Positions 1 through 8,158 of a stretch of DNA of 64,000 nucleotides are shown piece after piece. Origin of the DNA: Collimonas sp. OK607. GTDB taxonomy: Bacteria; Pseudomonadota; Gammaproteobacteria; Burkholderiales; Burkholderiaceae_D. Within the stretch, counting starts at the first letter, position 1; each line of letters starts with the position of its first letter. Position numbers and translations under genes: made by a program. The notes beneath the pieces are model-generated. The model saw only the letters and a list, made by a program, of their open reading frames with translations, was not told the DNA's origin and searched no databases. Where the stretch lies: positions 1 to 64,000 of the forward strand of contig NZ_FOKF01000004.1 of the NCBI RefSeq assembly GCF_900111995.1. The letters run 5' to 3'.

Positions 1-203
1 TCCGGTTTCATCGCCTGAGCCATAAACATCGACAGCGTCTCCGTTGGCGCGAAGAGCCGTTCACGGTGAACCGGCAACGACGCCTCCAGTGTGTCAAATA
101 GTTCCGGCGAAGTAAGTAGATCGAAAAAACGAAATGCGTCGTTGGTGGCAGCGTGATGTCGAACCCGACGTTGCCGAGATAACACAGAACGATTACTATG
201 CAT
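1..203 (-). CDS. IS4-family transposase, N-terminal fragment (runs off left edge)
   Basis: Reading the complementary strand from an ATG at 203 gives 67 uninterrupted residues that run off the window edge. The phrases FRFFDLLTSPELFD and HRERLFAPTETLSMF are typical of the N-terminal domain (Nterm_IS4) of IS4-family transposases, so this is a cut-and-paste transposase for its own element. The DDE catalytic core would lie outside the window, so intactness cannot be judged. It points away from the steroid genes and shares no operon with them. It marks the left boundary of the catabolic island. Confidence 0.8.
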   Translation of the reverse strand, partial: MHSNRSVLSRQRRVRHHAATNDAFRFFDLLTSPELFDTLEASLPVHRERLFAPTETLSMFMAQAMKP

Positions 204-325
204 GAGGGCTGGCTCTTGGATGGTGGCGATGGTTTGGCGACTTAAGCTTATCATCTTGCCAGCCTGTTTTTCCTCACTAATTCAGGCACTTAGCGCTTAA
301 GTAAGTGCCATTCGACTCTGACCCC
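1..325 (-). mobile_element. Partial IS4-type insertion sequence, approximate right end
   Basis: The element includes the transposase start (1-203) and its upstream terminal region. A stem-loop with arms GGCACTTA (285-292) and TAAGTGCC (302-309) lies just inside, and the sequence GGGGTCAGAGTCGAATGG (minus strand, about 310-326) is a plausible terminus. The exact inverted repeat and target duplication cannot be fixed because the other end is outside the window. Confidence 0.45.
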
Positions 326-664
326 AATTGTTTTTGGGGCTGGCTACGCGGATGCCGTAGCCAGGCCGTTCTTCAGTTCGACGGGTGCGCAAGCGCTCAC
401 CAAAATCGTTAGTCTTGTCGGACGATGATTTCATCCCTTCCCGGAAAACATAATCAGTCACGGTTCAACGGCCTGCTTAGTGCGGCTGCTTGAAGTCGCG
501 GTGATTTTTTTTCGCGTCCGATTTTAATCAACGTATCAAAAAACAGTAGCTGATCGTGACTTCGGATCAGTGGGATGAGGTCGCGTGCGTCGTGATCGGA
601 TGTGGCGTAGTGAAAGTCGGCGCAGGGCCGAATTTTGCCAATTTGTGAGGCTGGGGGTTTTACC
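204..664. other. Gene-free stretch between the IS4 fragment and tetR
   Basis: No supported gene. It holds the IS terminal region (to about 325), a perfect 9-bp stem-loop (CTGGCTACG 340-348 with CGTAGCCAG 356-364) without a following T-run, a copy of the island-wide 20-bp dyad (408-427) with a CATAAT hexamer at 449-454, and about 200 bp of apparent leader before the regulator start at 665. A minus-strand open frame across 454-975 is mostly a shadow of tetR. Its last 60 residues lie in this gap and could be a relic, but I do not recognise them. Confidence 0.6.
408..427 (+). promoter_or_regulatory. Island dyad, site 1 (tetR promoter)
   Basis: GTTAGTCT-tgtc-GGACGATG, one of 13 copies of a 20-bp dyad in this window. 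A CATAAT hexamer starts at 449, 21 bp after the dyad. It faces the TetR gene at 665, leaving a leader of about 200 nt. The neighbouring IS end suggests the DNA upstream may have been rearranged. Confidence 0.65.
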
Positions 665-1396
665 ATGGACACGAGCACAAAGATAACGGCGAATGCATCG
701 CGGTCTGGGCTATCGGGCGTGGCATCGCTACGAAAAAGCGAAATGACGCGCATGGCAATCGTTGAGCGGGCGCTCGACATGGCTGTGCGCGATGGCCTGG
801 AAGCGTTGACGCTGGGCGGCGTCGCCGAGCAAATGAAAATGAGCAAGACCGGGGTGTTCGCGCGCTTTGGATCGATACAGGCGCTGCAACTGGACGTGCT
901 GAAACAATATCGTGTCCGCTTCCTGGAAAACGTCTGGCTGCCGGGCATGGAAGCGCCGGAAGGTCTGCCGCGCATGCGCGCCTTGTTTGGGCATTGGGGC
1001 TGGCATGTCGCCGCCGAACAGGGCAGCGGCTGCTTCTACATCAGCTGTGCCTCTGAGTACGACGACCGTCCCGGGCCGATAAGAGATGCCTTGCTTAACG
1101 ACGTCCTGGCCTGGCGTGCGCATCTGGAGCTGTGCGTGCAACAGGCGATTGATGCCGGACATCTGGAGCACAGCCAGGACGTGCAGCAGGTGGTGTACGA
1201 AATGGTGGGGTTGATATTGGTGCTGCATCACGATACCCGCCTGATGCGCAACCCGCGCAGCATCGAGCGTACCGAAACGGCATTCGCACGCCTGCTTGCG
1301 GCCTGGCAGAAGGTGTCGGCGCCGGCCGCCAACGTCGACCCGGAGCCGATTGGTGCGGCGCGCCATTTCGACCGAAGAATTATCCGTCGCGAGTGA
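665..1396 (+). CDS. TetR/AcrR-family transcriptional regulator
   Basis: A 243-residue protein with a TetR-type helix-turn-helix at about residues 30-75 (LTLGGVAEQMKMSKTGVF) and an all-helical ligand domain containing GSGCFYISCASEYDDRPG, a phrase seen in one large class of TetR C-terminal domains. TetR proteins usually repress and are released by a small ligand, often an acyl-CoA in lipid catabolism. By position at the head of the ring C/D operon it could play the role KstR2 plays in actinobacteria, but no sequence evidence links it to KstR2. ATG 665 is chosen over an in-frame TTG at 635, which has no Shine-Dalgarno. A dyad site lies 240 bp upstream, so the gene may itself be controlled by the LuxR-type regulator. 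The ligand is unknown. Confidence 0.85.
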   Translation: MDTSTKITANASRSGLSGVASLRKSEMTRMAIVERALDMAVRDGLEALTLGGVAEQMKMSKTGVFARFGSIQALQLDVLKQYRVRFLENVWLPGMEAPEGLPRMRALFGHWGWHVAAEQGSGCFYISCASEYDDRPGPIRDALLNDVLAWRAHLELCVQQAIDAGHLEHSQDVQQVVYEMVGLILVLHHDTRLMRNPRSIERTETAFARLLAAWQKVSAPAANVDPEPIGAARHFDRRIIRRE

Positions 1397-1459
1397 TGCC
1401 GAAACGATCTCCGTACGCCGGAAAGCCGCATGGGGACGCGATTCCAGCCCATTTTTACA

Positions 1460-1479
1460 GTTAGTCTCAACGGACGATG
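1460..1479 (+). promoter_or_regulatory. Island dyad, site 2 (hsaC/ipd operon promoter)
   Basis: GTTAGTCT-caac-GGACGATG, followed after 20 bp by AATAAT (1500-1505). The predicted start of transcription is near 1512 and the dioxygenase ATG is at 1545. This promoter probably drives the long ring C/D operon. Confidence 0.75.
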
Positions 1480-1544
1480 ATTCTGCCGGGTATCAGCCCA
1501 ATAATCGTAGCTATGTTCTCAGTAATGGAAGGAGCACCCGAATC

Positions 1545-2438
1545 ATGATTGATATCCGTGGCCTGTCGTACATCGTGGCCGAATCGACCGATCTCCCCAA
1601 GTGGAAAAATTATGCCGAGAATGTACTTGGCATGATGACATCCGCTGCGCCCGATGGCGGCCTGTACGTCAAGATGGATGAGCGTTGCTTCCGCATTGCG
1701 GTACAGCCTGGAACGCGCGATGCCTATGTCGCCACGGGCTGGGAAGTGCAGGGGGAGGCAGAGTTCAACGACGCGGTCGCCACATTACGGAAATCCGAGA
1801 TTGAAATCCAGGTGGGCGATGCCGCGCAATGCAAGCAGCGTTGCGTGCAGCAGCTCATCGGCTTCAACGATCCGTCCGGTAATCGTCACGAAATCGTATG
1901 GGGATTCAAATCGGACTTCGCGCGCTTTGCGTCTCCGGTGGGCGTTTCCCGATTTATTACGGGCAATATCGGTATGGGCCACGCTGTGCTGCCGGCGGTC
2001 AAGTTCGAAGAAACATTGCGTTTTTTCCGCGATGTGCTCGGCTTCGGCCTGTCCGACATGTTCAATTTCCAGCCAGGCGGAGATGGGCCGAGCTTGCCGA
2101 TTTACTTCCTCCACTGCAACAACGACCGCCATCACAGCCTGGCGCTGGCCGCATTCCCGGTAGAAAGCGGCTGTGTGCATGTGATGGTGGAAGTTGAGTC
2201 GATGCCTGAGGTCGGGCGGGCCATGGACCGGATGAAAGCGCACGACGTGTTGCAAACCTCGACCCTCGGCCAGCACACCAATGACCGGATGATTTCGTTT
2301 TACATGAAATCGCCGTCCGGTTTCGATATCGAATTCGGCTACGGCGGCGCGGTAGTCGACTGGAAAGAACATATCGCACACGAATTCACCCACGTCAGTC
2401 TGTGGGGACATGATTTTTCGGTAGGGAATACAAAGTGA
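1545..2438 (+). CDS. hsaC: Extradiol (meta-cleavage) dioxygenase, 3,4-DHSA type
   Basis: Iron(II) extradiol dioxygenase of the BphC/HsaC/TesB family, 297 residues, the usual length. It should cleave ring A of the catechol 3,4-DHSA to the meta-cleavage product used by HsaD. All residues of the BphC active site can be placed: metal ligands H146, H212 and E263, plus H197, H244 and Y253. The N-terminal half is the non-catalytic repeat of the two-domain vicinal-oxygen-chelate fold. ATG 1545 follows a strong GGAAGGAG at 1527-1534; the open frame extends further upstream but overlaps tetR. The stop overlaps the ipdA start (TGATG), so translation is coupled. Linking the ring-A enzyme to ring C/D genes, apart from hsaD-G, differs from mycobacteria, where hsaC sits with hsaAD. 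Corresponds to tesB of Comamonas. Confidence 0.95.
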   Translation: MIDIRGLSYIVAESTDLPKWKNYAENVLGMMTSAAPDGGLYVKMDERCFRIAVQPGTRDAYVATGWEVQGEAEFNDAVATLRKSEIEIQVGDAAQCKQRCVQQLIGFNDPSGNRHEIVWGFKSDFARFASPVGVSRFITGNIGMGHAVLPAVKFEETLRFFRDVLGFGLSDMFNFQPGGDGPSLPIYFLHCNNDRHHSLALAAFPVESGCVHVMVEVESMPEVGRAMDRMKAHDVLQTSTLGQHTNDRMISFYMKSPSGFDIEFGYGGAVVDWKEHIAHEFTHVSLWGHDFSVGNTK

Positions 2439-3316
2439 TGACAAACAAGAACATGACGGCGGCGGATGCAGTCGCACAATTGCGCGATGGGATGACTATC
2501 GGCATCGGCGGCTGGGGACCGCGCCGCAAGCCGATGGCGCTGGTGCGCGAAATCTTGCGCTCGCCGCTGAAGGACCTGACCGTGGTCGCCTACGGCGGCG
2601 CTGATGTCGGCATGCTGTGCGCGGCAGGCAAAGTGAAAAAACTCATTTTTGCATTCGTATCGCTGGATTTCATTCCGCTCGAGCCATACTTCCGCAAGGC
2701 CCGCCAGGCTGCGGCAATCGACGTCATGGAGATCGACGAAGGCATGTTCATGCTGGGTCTGAAAGCCGCGGCGATGGGCGTTCCCTATATCCCCACCCGC
2801 ATCGGTCTCGGCACTGACGTGATCCGGCACAATCCCGACATCAAGGTCATAGCTTCGCCTTACGACGACAAGGACTGGGTAGCCATGCCGGCCCTGCATC
2901 TGGATGCGGCACTGCTGCACGTGGATCGCGCCAGCGCACGCGGGGTTTGCCAGGTCAAGGGACCCGACATCTACATGGATGACCTGTTTGCGCGGGCTGC
3001 CAAAGCTACTTACGTGTCCTGCGATGAATTGGTCGACGACGCATTCTTCGCCGACGGCGACGAAGCGCGCTACGTCTTTTGGGAACGCTCGATGACGACC
3101 GGTGTGGTGCATCTGCCGGGCGGCGCGCATCCCACTTCGTGCGCCCCGCTGCATGGTTTCGATGCCCGCCATTTCAAGGAATATGCAGCTAGCGCCAAGG
3201 AAGACGGCGGTTGGGAACAATACGTCGAGCGCTACGTCGCATGCGGCGAAGATGAGTACATCAAACGCGTAGGTGGAATCGATGCGATTCGCAAACTCGC
3301 GCTACCGGTATATTGA
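2438..3316 (+). CDS. ipdA: COCHEA-CoA hydrolase subunit alpha (CoA-transferase family I)
   Basis: A 292-residue CoA-transferase family I alpha subunit that closely resembles IpdA. With IpdB it hydrolytically opens the last carbocycle (ring C) of the HIP intermediate COCHEA-CoA; in the characterised family this is a retro-Claisen ring cleavage and not a CoA transfer. The N-terminal GIGGWGPRRKPMALVREI matches the glycine-rich loop of the alpha subunits, and VRYVFWE-like and GGAHPTSCAP segments near the C-terminus fit the family. ATG 2438 overlaps the hsaC stop by one base; a GTG three bases upstream is an alternative. The gene for the partner subunit follows after 12 bp. Confidence 0.93.
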   Translation: MTNKNMTAADAVAQLRDGMTIGIGGWGPRRKPMALVREILRSPLKDLTVVAYGGADVGMLCAAGKVKKLIFAFVSLDFIPLEPYFRKARQAAAIDVMEIDEGMFMLGLKAAAMGVPYIPTRIGLGTDVIRHNPDIKVIASPYDDKDWVAMPALHLDAALLHVDRASARGVCQVKGPDIYMDDLFARAAKATYVSCDELVDDAFFADGDEARYVFWERSMTTGVVHLPGGAHPTSCAPLHGFDARHFKEYAASAKEDGGWEQYVERYVACGEDEYIKRVGGIDAIRKLALPVY

Positions 3317-3328
3317 GAGGACTAGCCT

Positions 3329-4096
3329 GTGACTGAATTTTCCATGATCGACCGCATCGTCTGCGCCGCCGCACGCGCCTGGAACGATGACGGTGAAGTG
3401 CTGGCCACCGGCATCGGCGTCGTGCCGCGCCTGGCTGCATCCCTATGCATGTCGTCAGAGAATGCCGATCTGATGATGACCGATTCCGAAGCCTGGCTGG
3501 TGCGTGAACCGGTGCCGCTGGGTCCGCGCGGCGACTATGTCTTGCAGCGCGAAACCTGGATGGGCTTTGCGCGCATATTCGACAACGTCTGGAGCGGTAG
3601 GCGCCACGCCATGGTCGGCCCGACCCAGATCGACCGCTTCGGGCAAGCCAATATTTCCATGGTGGGCGGCGATTATCGCCGGCCTAAATCGCAAATGCTG
3701 GGAGTGCGCGGATTTCCCGGCAATTCGATCAGCCACGCCAATTCCTTCTTTGTTCCCAATCACAGCACCAAGGTGTTCGTGGCGGGCGAAGTCGATATGG
3801 TGGCGTCGATCGGCTACAACCCGGAACGTCTGCCGCGCGGTTACAGTTTTGACGATATCGCCATCCGCCTGATCGTCACCAATCTTTGCGTGATGGATTT
3901 CGGCGGACCAAACCGGCAGGTGCGGATCGTATCGTTGCATCCGGGTGTCCAGGCCGCGCAGGTGCAGGAAGCGACCGGCTTCCCCTTGCACATTCCGGAC
4001 GCAATTCCGGAAACACCTGCACCGACCGCTGCCCAGCTTGCTTTGCTGGACAAGCTGGATCCGCATAATTTGCGTGGCTCCGTACTCGGCGCTTGA
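3329..4096 (+). CDS. ipdB: COCHEA-CoA hydrolase subunit beta
   Basis: A 255-residue beta subunit of the CoA-transferase family, the expected partner of IpdA. It starts at GTG 3329 behind GAGAGGA (3315-3321), an 8-base spacing; the next ATG (3344) would remove five residues. The fold signatures GIGVVPRLAAS and FPGNSISHANSF and the typical C-terminal extension agree with IpdB. Hydrolase activity needs both subunits. The adjacent ipdC and echA20 genes supply the preceding steps of HIP degradation. In Comamonas the counterparts are scdL1/scdL2-type genes; that name equivalence is from memory. Confidence 0.93.
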   Translation: MTEFSMIDRIVCAAARAWNDDGEVLATGIGVVPRLAASLCMSSENADLMMTDSEAWLVREPVPLGPRGDYVLQRETWMGFARIFDNVWSGRRHAMVGPTQIDRFGQANISMVGGDYRRPKSQMLGVRGFPGNSISHANSFFVPNHSTKVFVAGEVDMVASIGYNPERLPRGYSFDDIAIRLIVTNLCVMDFGGPNRQVRIVSLHPGVQAAQVQEATGFPLHIPDAIPETPAPTAAQLALLDKLDPHNLRGSVLGA

Positions 4097-4153
4097 AAAG
4101 CAGACTCTTAAAACAGATACCAGACCAGTCCTCACCCAGTTTACGAGAACACC

Positions 4154-5074
4154 ATGACACCCGAACAGCCCGGCAGCGAATTTATGAAACGGGAGGATGC
4201 GTCCTCCTACGAAACCGAAACTCCGGTGCTGTATGAGGCAAGGGATGGCATTGCCAGCATCACCATGAACCGGCCGCAGTTCAACAACGCCCAGAATTCG
4301 CAAATGACGTACGCGCTGGATGACGCATTCCGGCACGCGGTGGATGACGATGCGGTGCGCGTCATCGTATTGCGCGGCAACGGCAAGCATTTCAGCGCCG
4401 GCCATGACATCGGCACGCCGGGACGCGACGTCAACAAATCGTTTGATCGCGCACACCTGTGGTGGGACCATGCCAACAAGCCGGGTGCTGAATTCAACTA
4501 CGCTCGCGAACAGGAAGTCTATGTCGGCATGTGCCGCCGCTGGCATGATATTCCAAAACCGACCATTGCCATGGTTCAGGGTGCATGCGTTGCCGGCGGC
4601 TTGATGCTGGCCTGGATCTGCGACCTGATCATCGCTTCCGAGGACGCATTTTTCCAGGATCCGGTAGTACGCATGGGCATTCCCGGCGTCGAGTATTTCG
4701 CTCACGCGCAAGAACTCAATCCCCGCATCGCCAAAGAATTCCTGTTCCTGGGAGAACGCATGAAAGCCGATCGCGCCTACATGATGGGGATGCTCAACCG
4801 TGTAGTTCCTGCCGGCGAACTGGAGCAGCAGACCTATGAAATCGCGGCGCGCATCGCCCAGCAACCGCGCTTGGGGCTGGCGCTCACCAAGCAGGTACTC
4901 AACCGGGCCGAGGATTTGCAGGGGTTGCGCGCCACCATCGACATGGCCTACGGCTACCATCAGCTTGCACACGCACACGGACAAGTGCTGGGCAACGGAC
5001 ATCTGGGCGGCCACGATGCGCGCTCCATGGTCTCTGCCAACAAACAAGCGGCAACTCCGGGAGTAAAGCAATGA
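4154..5074 (+). CDS. Crotonase-family protein lacking both catalytic glutamates
   Basis: A 306-residue crotonase (enoyl-CoA hydratase superfamily), longer than the usual 260 because of an N-terminal extension, an insert around residues 95-120 containing LWWDHANKPG, and a C-terminal tail. The oxyanion-hole segments (HFSAGHDIG; GACVAGGLMLAW) are present. The two glutamates of true hydratases are replaced: the GGGCELA-like position reads AGGLMLA, and the second is in DPVVRMGIPG. It is therefore unlikely to be a simple hydratase and may do ring hydrolysis, isomerisation or another enolate reaction in C/D-ring degradation. It lies between ipdB and ipdC; its stop overlaps the ipdC start (ATGA). The exact substrate is not known to me. 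Confidence 0.85.
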   Translation: MTPEQPGSEFMKREDASSYETETPVLYEARDGIASITMNRPQFNNAQNSQMTYALDDAFRHAVDDDAVRVIVLRGNGKHFSAGHDIGTPGRDVNKSFDRAHLWWDHANKPGAEFNYAREQEVYVGMCRRWHDIPKPTIAMVQGACVAGGLMLAWICDLIIASEDAFFQDPVVRMGIPGVEYFAHAQELNPRIAKEFLFLGERMKADRAYMMGMLNRVVPAGELEQQTYEIAARIAQQPRLGLALTKQVLNRAEDLQGLRATIDMAYGYHQLAHAHGQVLGNGHLGGHDARSMVSANKQAATPGVKQ

Positions 5075-6192
5075 GCGCAGCGATGACGCCAGCACCTGCA
5101 GTCGGGGCAACGCAAAAATCAACGCTGCATACGCCGCTCTGCGATTTGCTCGGGTGCCGCTATCCCATCGTGCAAACCGCGATGGGCTGGGTTGCCGGCG
5201 CCGAACTTGTGGCGGCGACTTGTAACGCCGGCGCCTTCGGTTTCCTGGCCGGCGCGACGATTGCAGCCGACAAGATCGAGGCAGAAATACTGCGCGTGAA
5301 GCAATTGACCGGCGACAAGCCGTTCGGCATCAACTTCCACATGTTCCAGCCGAATGCACAGCAATTGCTGGATCTTGCCGTCAAATACCGGGTGCGGGCA
5401 GTCAGTTACGGCCGCGGTCCTGACAAGAAAACCATCGCACGCCTGCGGCAAGCCGATATTGTGTGCATGCCCACGGTCGGTGCGTTGAAGCATGCGCAAA
5501 AGGCCATCGAAATGGGCGCCAATGCGATCACGATCCAGGGCGGCGAAGGTGGTGGCCACACTGGATCGGTGCCAACCACGGTCTTGCTGCCGCAAGTGGT
5601 CGATGCGGTCGATGTTCCAGTAATTGCCGCCGGCGGATTCTATGACGGCCGCGGCTTGCTGGCCGCACTGGCCTTCGGTGCGCAGGGCGTCGCCATGGGA
5701 ACCCGTTTTCTCATGACGACAGACAGCGGCGTTCCGGAAAATACCTTGCAGCGTTATCTGAAGGTCAAGGACGCGGACAAAATACGCATCTCGCATCTGG
5801 TCGACGGCATGCCGCAACGGATGATCGCCAACGAATACCTGGACGCGCTGGAAAAATCCTCGCCATTGCGGCGCGTCTGGATCGCGCTGCAATGCGCGCG
5901 CCAATGGAAAAGCCAGACCGGCATGACGACCGGCCATGCCTTGAAAATATTGATGCAGGCGTTGCGGGAGGATGCTTCATCCGTGGCACAGACGGTGATG
6001 GCCGCCAATGCGCCGATGCTGTTGCAAAAATCGATGGTGGACGGCAAACCGGAACAAGGCGTGATGTCGTCGGGACAGGTGGCGGCGCTGATCGACCAGC
6101 TGCAATCTTGCCAGCAAGTGGTGGAGGGCATCGTTGCAGAAGCTAACTATCGTCGCGCTGTGATCAATGGTTATGGCGATATCCATATTTAA
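5071..6192 (+). CDS. ipdC: IpdC-type flavin enzyme (nitronate monooxygenase-like)
   Basis: A 373-residue TIM-barrel FMN protein of the nitronate monooxygenase/2-nitropropane dioxygenase family that matches IpdC, which in HIP catabolism oxidises the 5-hydroxy-HIC-CoA intermediate. Visible family marks are PIVQTAMGWVAG at the N-terminus, GGEGGGHTG around residue 155 and VIAAGGFYDGRGLLAALAFGA for phosphate binding of FMN. The start overlaps the preceding stop (ATGA at 5071-5074), so the operon is translationally coupled. Context between ipdAB and echA20 favours IpdC over a detoxifying nitronate oxidase. Confidence 0.92.
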   Translation: MSAAMTPAPAVGATQKSTLHTPLCDLLGCRYPIVQTAMGWVAGAELVAATCNAGAFGFLAGATIAADKIEAEILRVKQLTGDKPFGINFHMFQPNAQQLLDLAVKYRVRAVSYGRGPDKKTIARLRQADIVCMPTVGALKHAQKAIEMGANAITIQGGEGGGHTGSVPTTVLLPQVVDAVDVPVIAAGGFYDGRGLLAALAFGAQGVAMGTRFLMTTDSGVPENTLQRYLKVKDADKIRISHLVDGMPQRMIANEYLDALEKSSPLRRVWIALQCARQWKSQTGMTTGHALKILMQALREDASSVAQTVMAANAPMLLQKSMVDGKPEQGVMSSGQVAALIDQLQSCQQVVEGIVAEANYRRAVINGYGDIHI

Positions 6193-6202
6193 GGGAATGA
6201 AA

Positions 6203-6958
6203 ATGATAAAGCAATACGCATCGACGATTCATGATAACGGCGTGGCCGAACTGGTGCTCGACCGGCCACCGGTGAATGCGCTCAACGATGCCGGCTGGCG
6301 CGGCCTGGCAGTGGAAATCAAGACACTGGGAGAAAATCCGGAGGTGCGCGTGATCGTCATCCGCGCCGAGGGCCGTGGTTTCTGCGCCGGCGTCGATATC
6401 AAGGAATTGAATACCGATCCGGGCCTGATCGTTTCTGTCAATGCCGGCAACTACGCGACATTCGAAGCTGTGCATAGAAATCGCGTGCCGGTCATCGCCG
6501 CGGTGCATGGTTTTGTGCTGGGCGGCGGTATCGGCATTTGCGGCGCGGCGGATATTGTCATCGCAGCCGACGATGCATCGTTCGGCTTGCCGGAAGTTGA
6601 TCGCGGCGCAATGGGCGGAGCAGCGCATCTGCAACGCCTGTTTGGCGTGCAAAAGACCCGTCATGCGTTCTTTACCGGCGAAATGATTCCGGCGGAAGAG
6701 GCTTACAGGCTGGGGGCAGTGGAACGGGTTGTGCCACGCGCGGAGTTGCGTGCGGCTGCGCTCGATATTGCAGCAAAGATCGCGGCCAAGAGTCCCGCCA
6801 TGATCCGTATCGCGAAGGAAGCATTGAATGGCATCGAAGATGGCAATCTGGAAGACAAGTATCGCTGGGAGCAGGGTTTTACCCTGCAAGCCTACATGAG
6901 TCCGGATTCCGCGGAGACCCGGAAGGCATTCGTCGACAAGCGTGACGCTAAGTTTTAA
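6203..6958 (+). CDS. echA20: EchA20-type crotonase (ring D hydrolase)
   Basis: A 251-residue crotonase that strongly resembles mycobacterial EchA20: the phrases RAEGRGFCAGVDIKE, ASFGLPEVDRGAMG and YRWEQGFT are shared. EchA20 hydrolyses ring D of the HIP-derived CoA ester to give the IpdAB substrate. Only the second family glutamate (in GLPEVDRG) is kept; the first position is GGGIGICG, as in EchA20. ATG 6203 is chosen because AAGGGA (6191-6196) ends 6 bases upstream; ATG 6197 is possible and would add two residues. Confidence 0.93.
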   Translation: MIKQYASTIHDNGVAELVLDRPPVNALNDAGWRGLAVEIKTLGENPEVRVIVIRAEGRGFCAGVDIKELNTDPGLIVSVNAGNYATFEAVHRNRVPVIAAVHGFVLGGGIGICGAADIVIAADDASFGLPEVDRGAMGGAAHLQRLFGVQKTRHAFFTGEMIPAEEAYRLGAVERVVPRAELRAAALDIAAKIAAKSPAMIRIAKEALNGIEDGNLEDKYRWEQGFTLQAYMSPDSAETRKAFVDKRDAKF

Positions 6959-6972
6959 TTGCGAGGACTGAC

Positions 6973-8133
6973 ATGAATCTGAACTACACACCCGCACAGC
7001 AAGCCTTCCGCAAAGAAGTGCGGCAATGGCTGCAGGAGAACCAGCCAGCCACGCCGTTCGCGAGCTACGAAACCCAGGAAGGGTTCGAACAGCACCGCAA
7101 GTGGGAAGCGATCATGGCCGACGGCGGATGGAGCAGCGTGACCTGGCCGAAAGAATTGGGCGGACGCGGCTGTGATCTGATCGAATGGCTGATTTTCGAA
7201 GAAGAGTATTGGGCTGCCGATGCGCCGATGCGGGTGAATCAAAATGGCATTCTGCTGCTTGGGCCGACGCTGATGGAATTCGGCACGCCGGAGCAAAAGA
7301 AACGCTTCCTGCCGCGCATGGCGCGTTGTGACGACATGTGGGCGCAGGGCTGGTCCGAGCCGAATGCCGGGTCGGACATGGCGGCGATCAGCAGCCGCGC
7401 GGTGCGCGACGGCGACCACTATGTGCTGAACGGACAAAAGACCTGGTCGACCCGTGCGCTGTTTGCAAACTGGCTGTTTGGACTGTTTCGCAGCGACCCG
7501 CAGTCGCAACGCCATCACGGCCTGAGCTATCTGCTGGTGCCGCTGGATTCCCCCGGCATCACGGTGCGTCCGATCAAGGCGCTGAATGGCAAGCAGGCAT
7601 TCGCCGAGGTTTTCTTCGATGACGTGCGGGTGCCGGTAGAGAACCGCCTCGGCGATGAAGGTTTGGGTTGGCAGGTGGCGATGGCGACCGCTGGGTTTGA
7701 GCGTGGTTTGTTATTGCGCTCACCGGCGCGCTTCCAGCGTACCGCCCAGAAGCTGATGCAACTGTACCTGGCCAACCGCGCGTCGGCCGACCGCGATCCG
7801 TCGATACGCGAAGCCGTGGTGCGTGCCTGGATGGGCGCTGAGGCCTACAGCCTGTCGTCCTACCACACGGTCAGCCGCCTGCAGCGTGGCGCCGTGATTG
7901 GCGCTGAATCCAGCACCAACAAGATTTTCTGGTCGGAACTGGATCTGGATATGCATGAAACGGCGATGCGGATTCTTGCCGCCGGTGCAGAACTGAGCGG
8001 CGACGGTGCTCCCGACGGCGGTGAATGGCTGGAAGGCTTCCTGTTTGCGCAAGCCGGGCCGATCTACGCCGGCACCAATGAAATTCAACGCAACATCATC
8101 GCCGAACGCATGCTCGGCCTTCCTAAGAGTTAA
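6973..8133 (+). CDS. ipdE1: Acyl-CoA dehydrogenase large subunit, IpdE1/FadE30 type
   Basis: A 386-residue acyl-CoA dehydrogenase with the full fold: N-terminal helices, beta domain with GWSEPNAGSDM (FAD/substrate contact), and C-terminal helices with AGPIYAGTNEIQRNIIAERMLG. In HIP degradation IpdE1 pairs with IpdE2 to dehydrogenate the ring-opened CoA ester after IpdAB. The gene for a shorter, divergent partner follows directly (8159-9229), which is the hallmark of these alpha2beta2 steroid dehydrogenases. GAGGA at 6962-6966 sits 6 bases before the ATG. Confidence 0.92.
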   Translation: MNLNYTPAQQAFRKEVRQWLQENQPATPFASYETQEGFEQHRKWEAIMADGGWSSVTWPKELGGRGCDLIEWLIFEEEYWAADAPMRVNQNGILLLGPTLMEFGTPEQKKRFLPRMARCDDMWAQGWSEPNAGSDMAAISSRAVRDGDHYVLNGQKTWSTRALFANWLFGLFRSDPQSQRHHGLSYLLVPLDSPGITVRPIKALNGKQAFAEVFFDDVRVPVENRLGDEGLGWQVAMATAGFERGLLLRSPARFQRTAQKLMQLYLANRASADRDPSIREAVVRAWMGAEAYSLSSYHTVSRLQRGAVIGAESSTNKIFWSELDLDMHETAMRILAAGAELSGDGAPDGGEWLEGFLFAQAGPIYAGTNEIQRNIIAERMLGLPKS

Positions 8134-8158
8134 TAAGAGATAAGCGGGAGAAAACAGA

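Noticed and set aside
454-975. Minus-strand frame of 173 residues overlapping the start of tetR
   Set aside because: Most of it is antisense to tetR. The last 60 residues lie in the gap and could be a relic, but I cannot assign them to any family.
3455-5122. A 555-residue open frame on the minus strand opposite ipdB, the crotonase and the ipdC start
   Set aside because: It is antisense to three well-supported genes and has the low-complexity His/Arg/Gly-rich composition of GC-rich shadow frames. It shows no recognisable domain.
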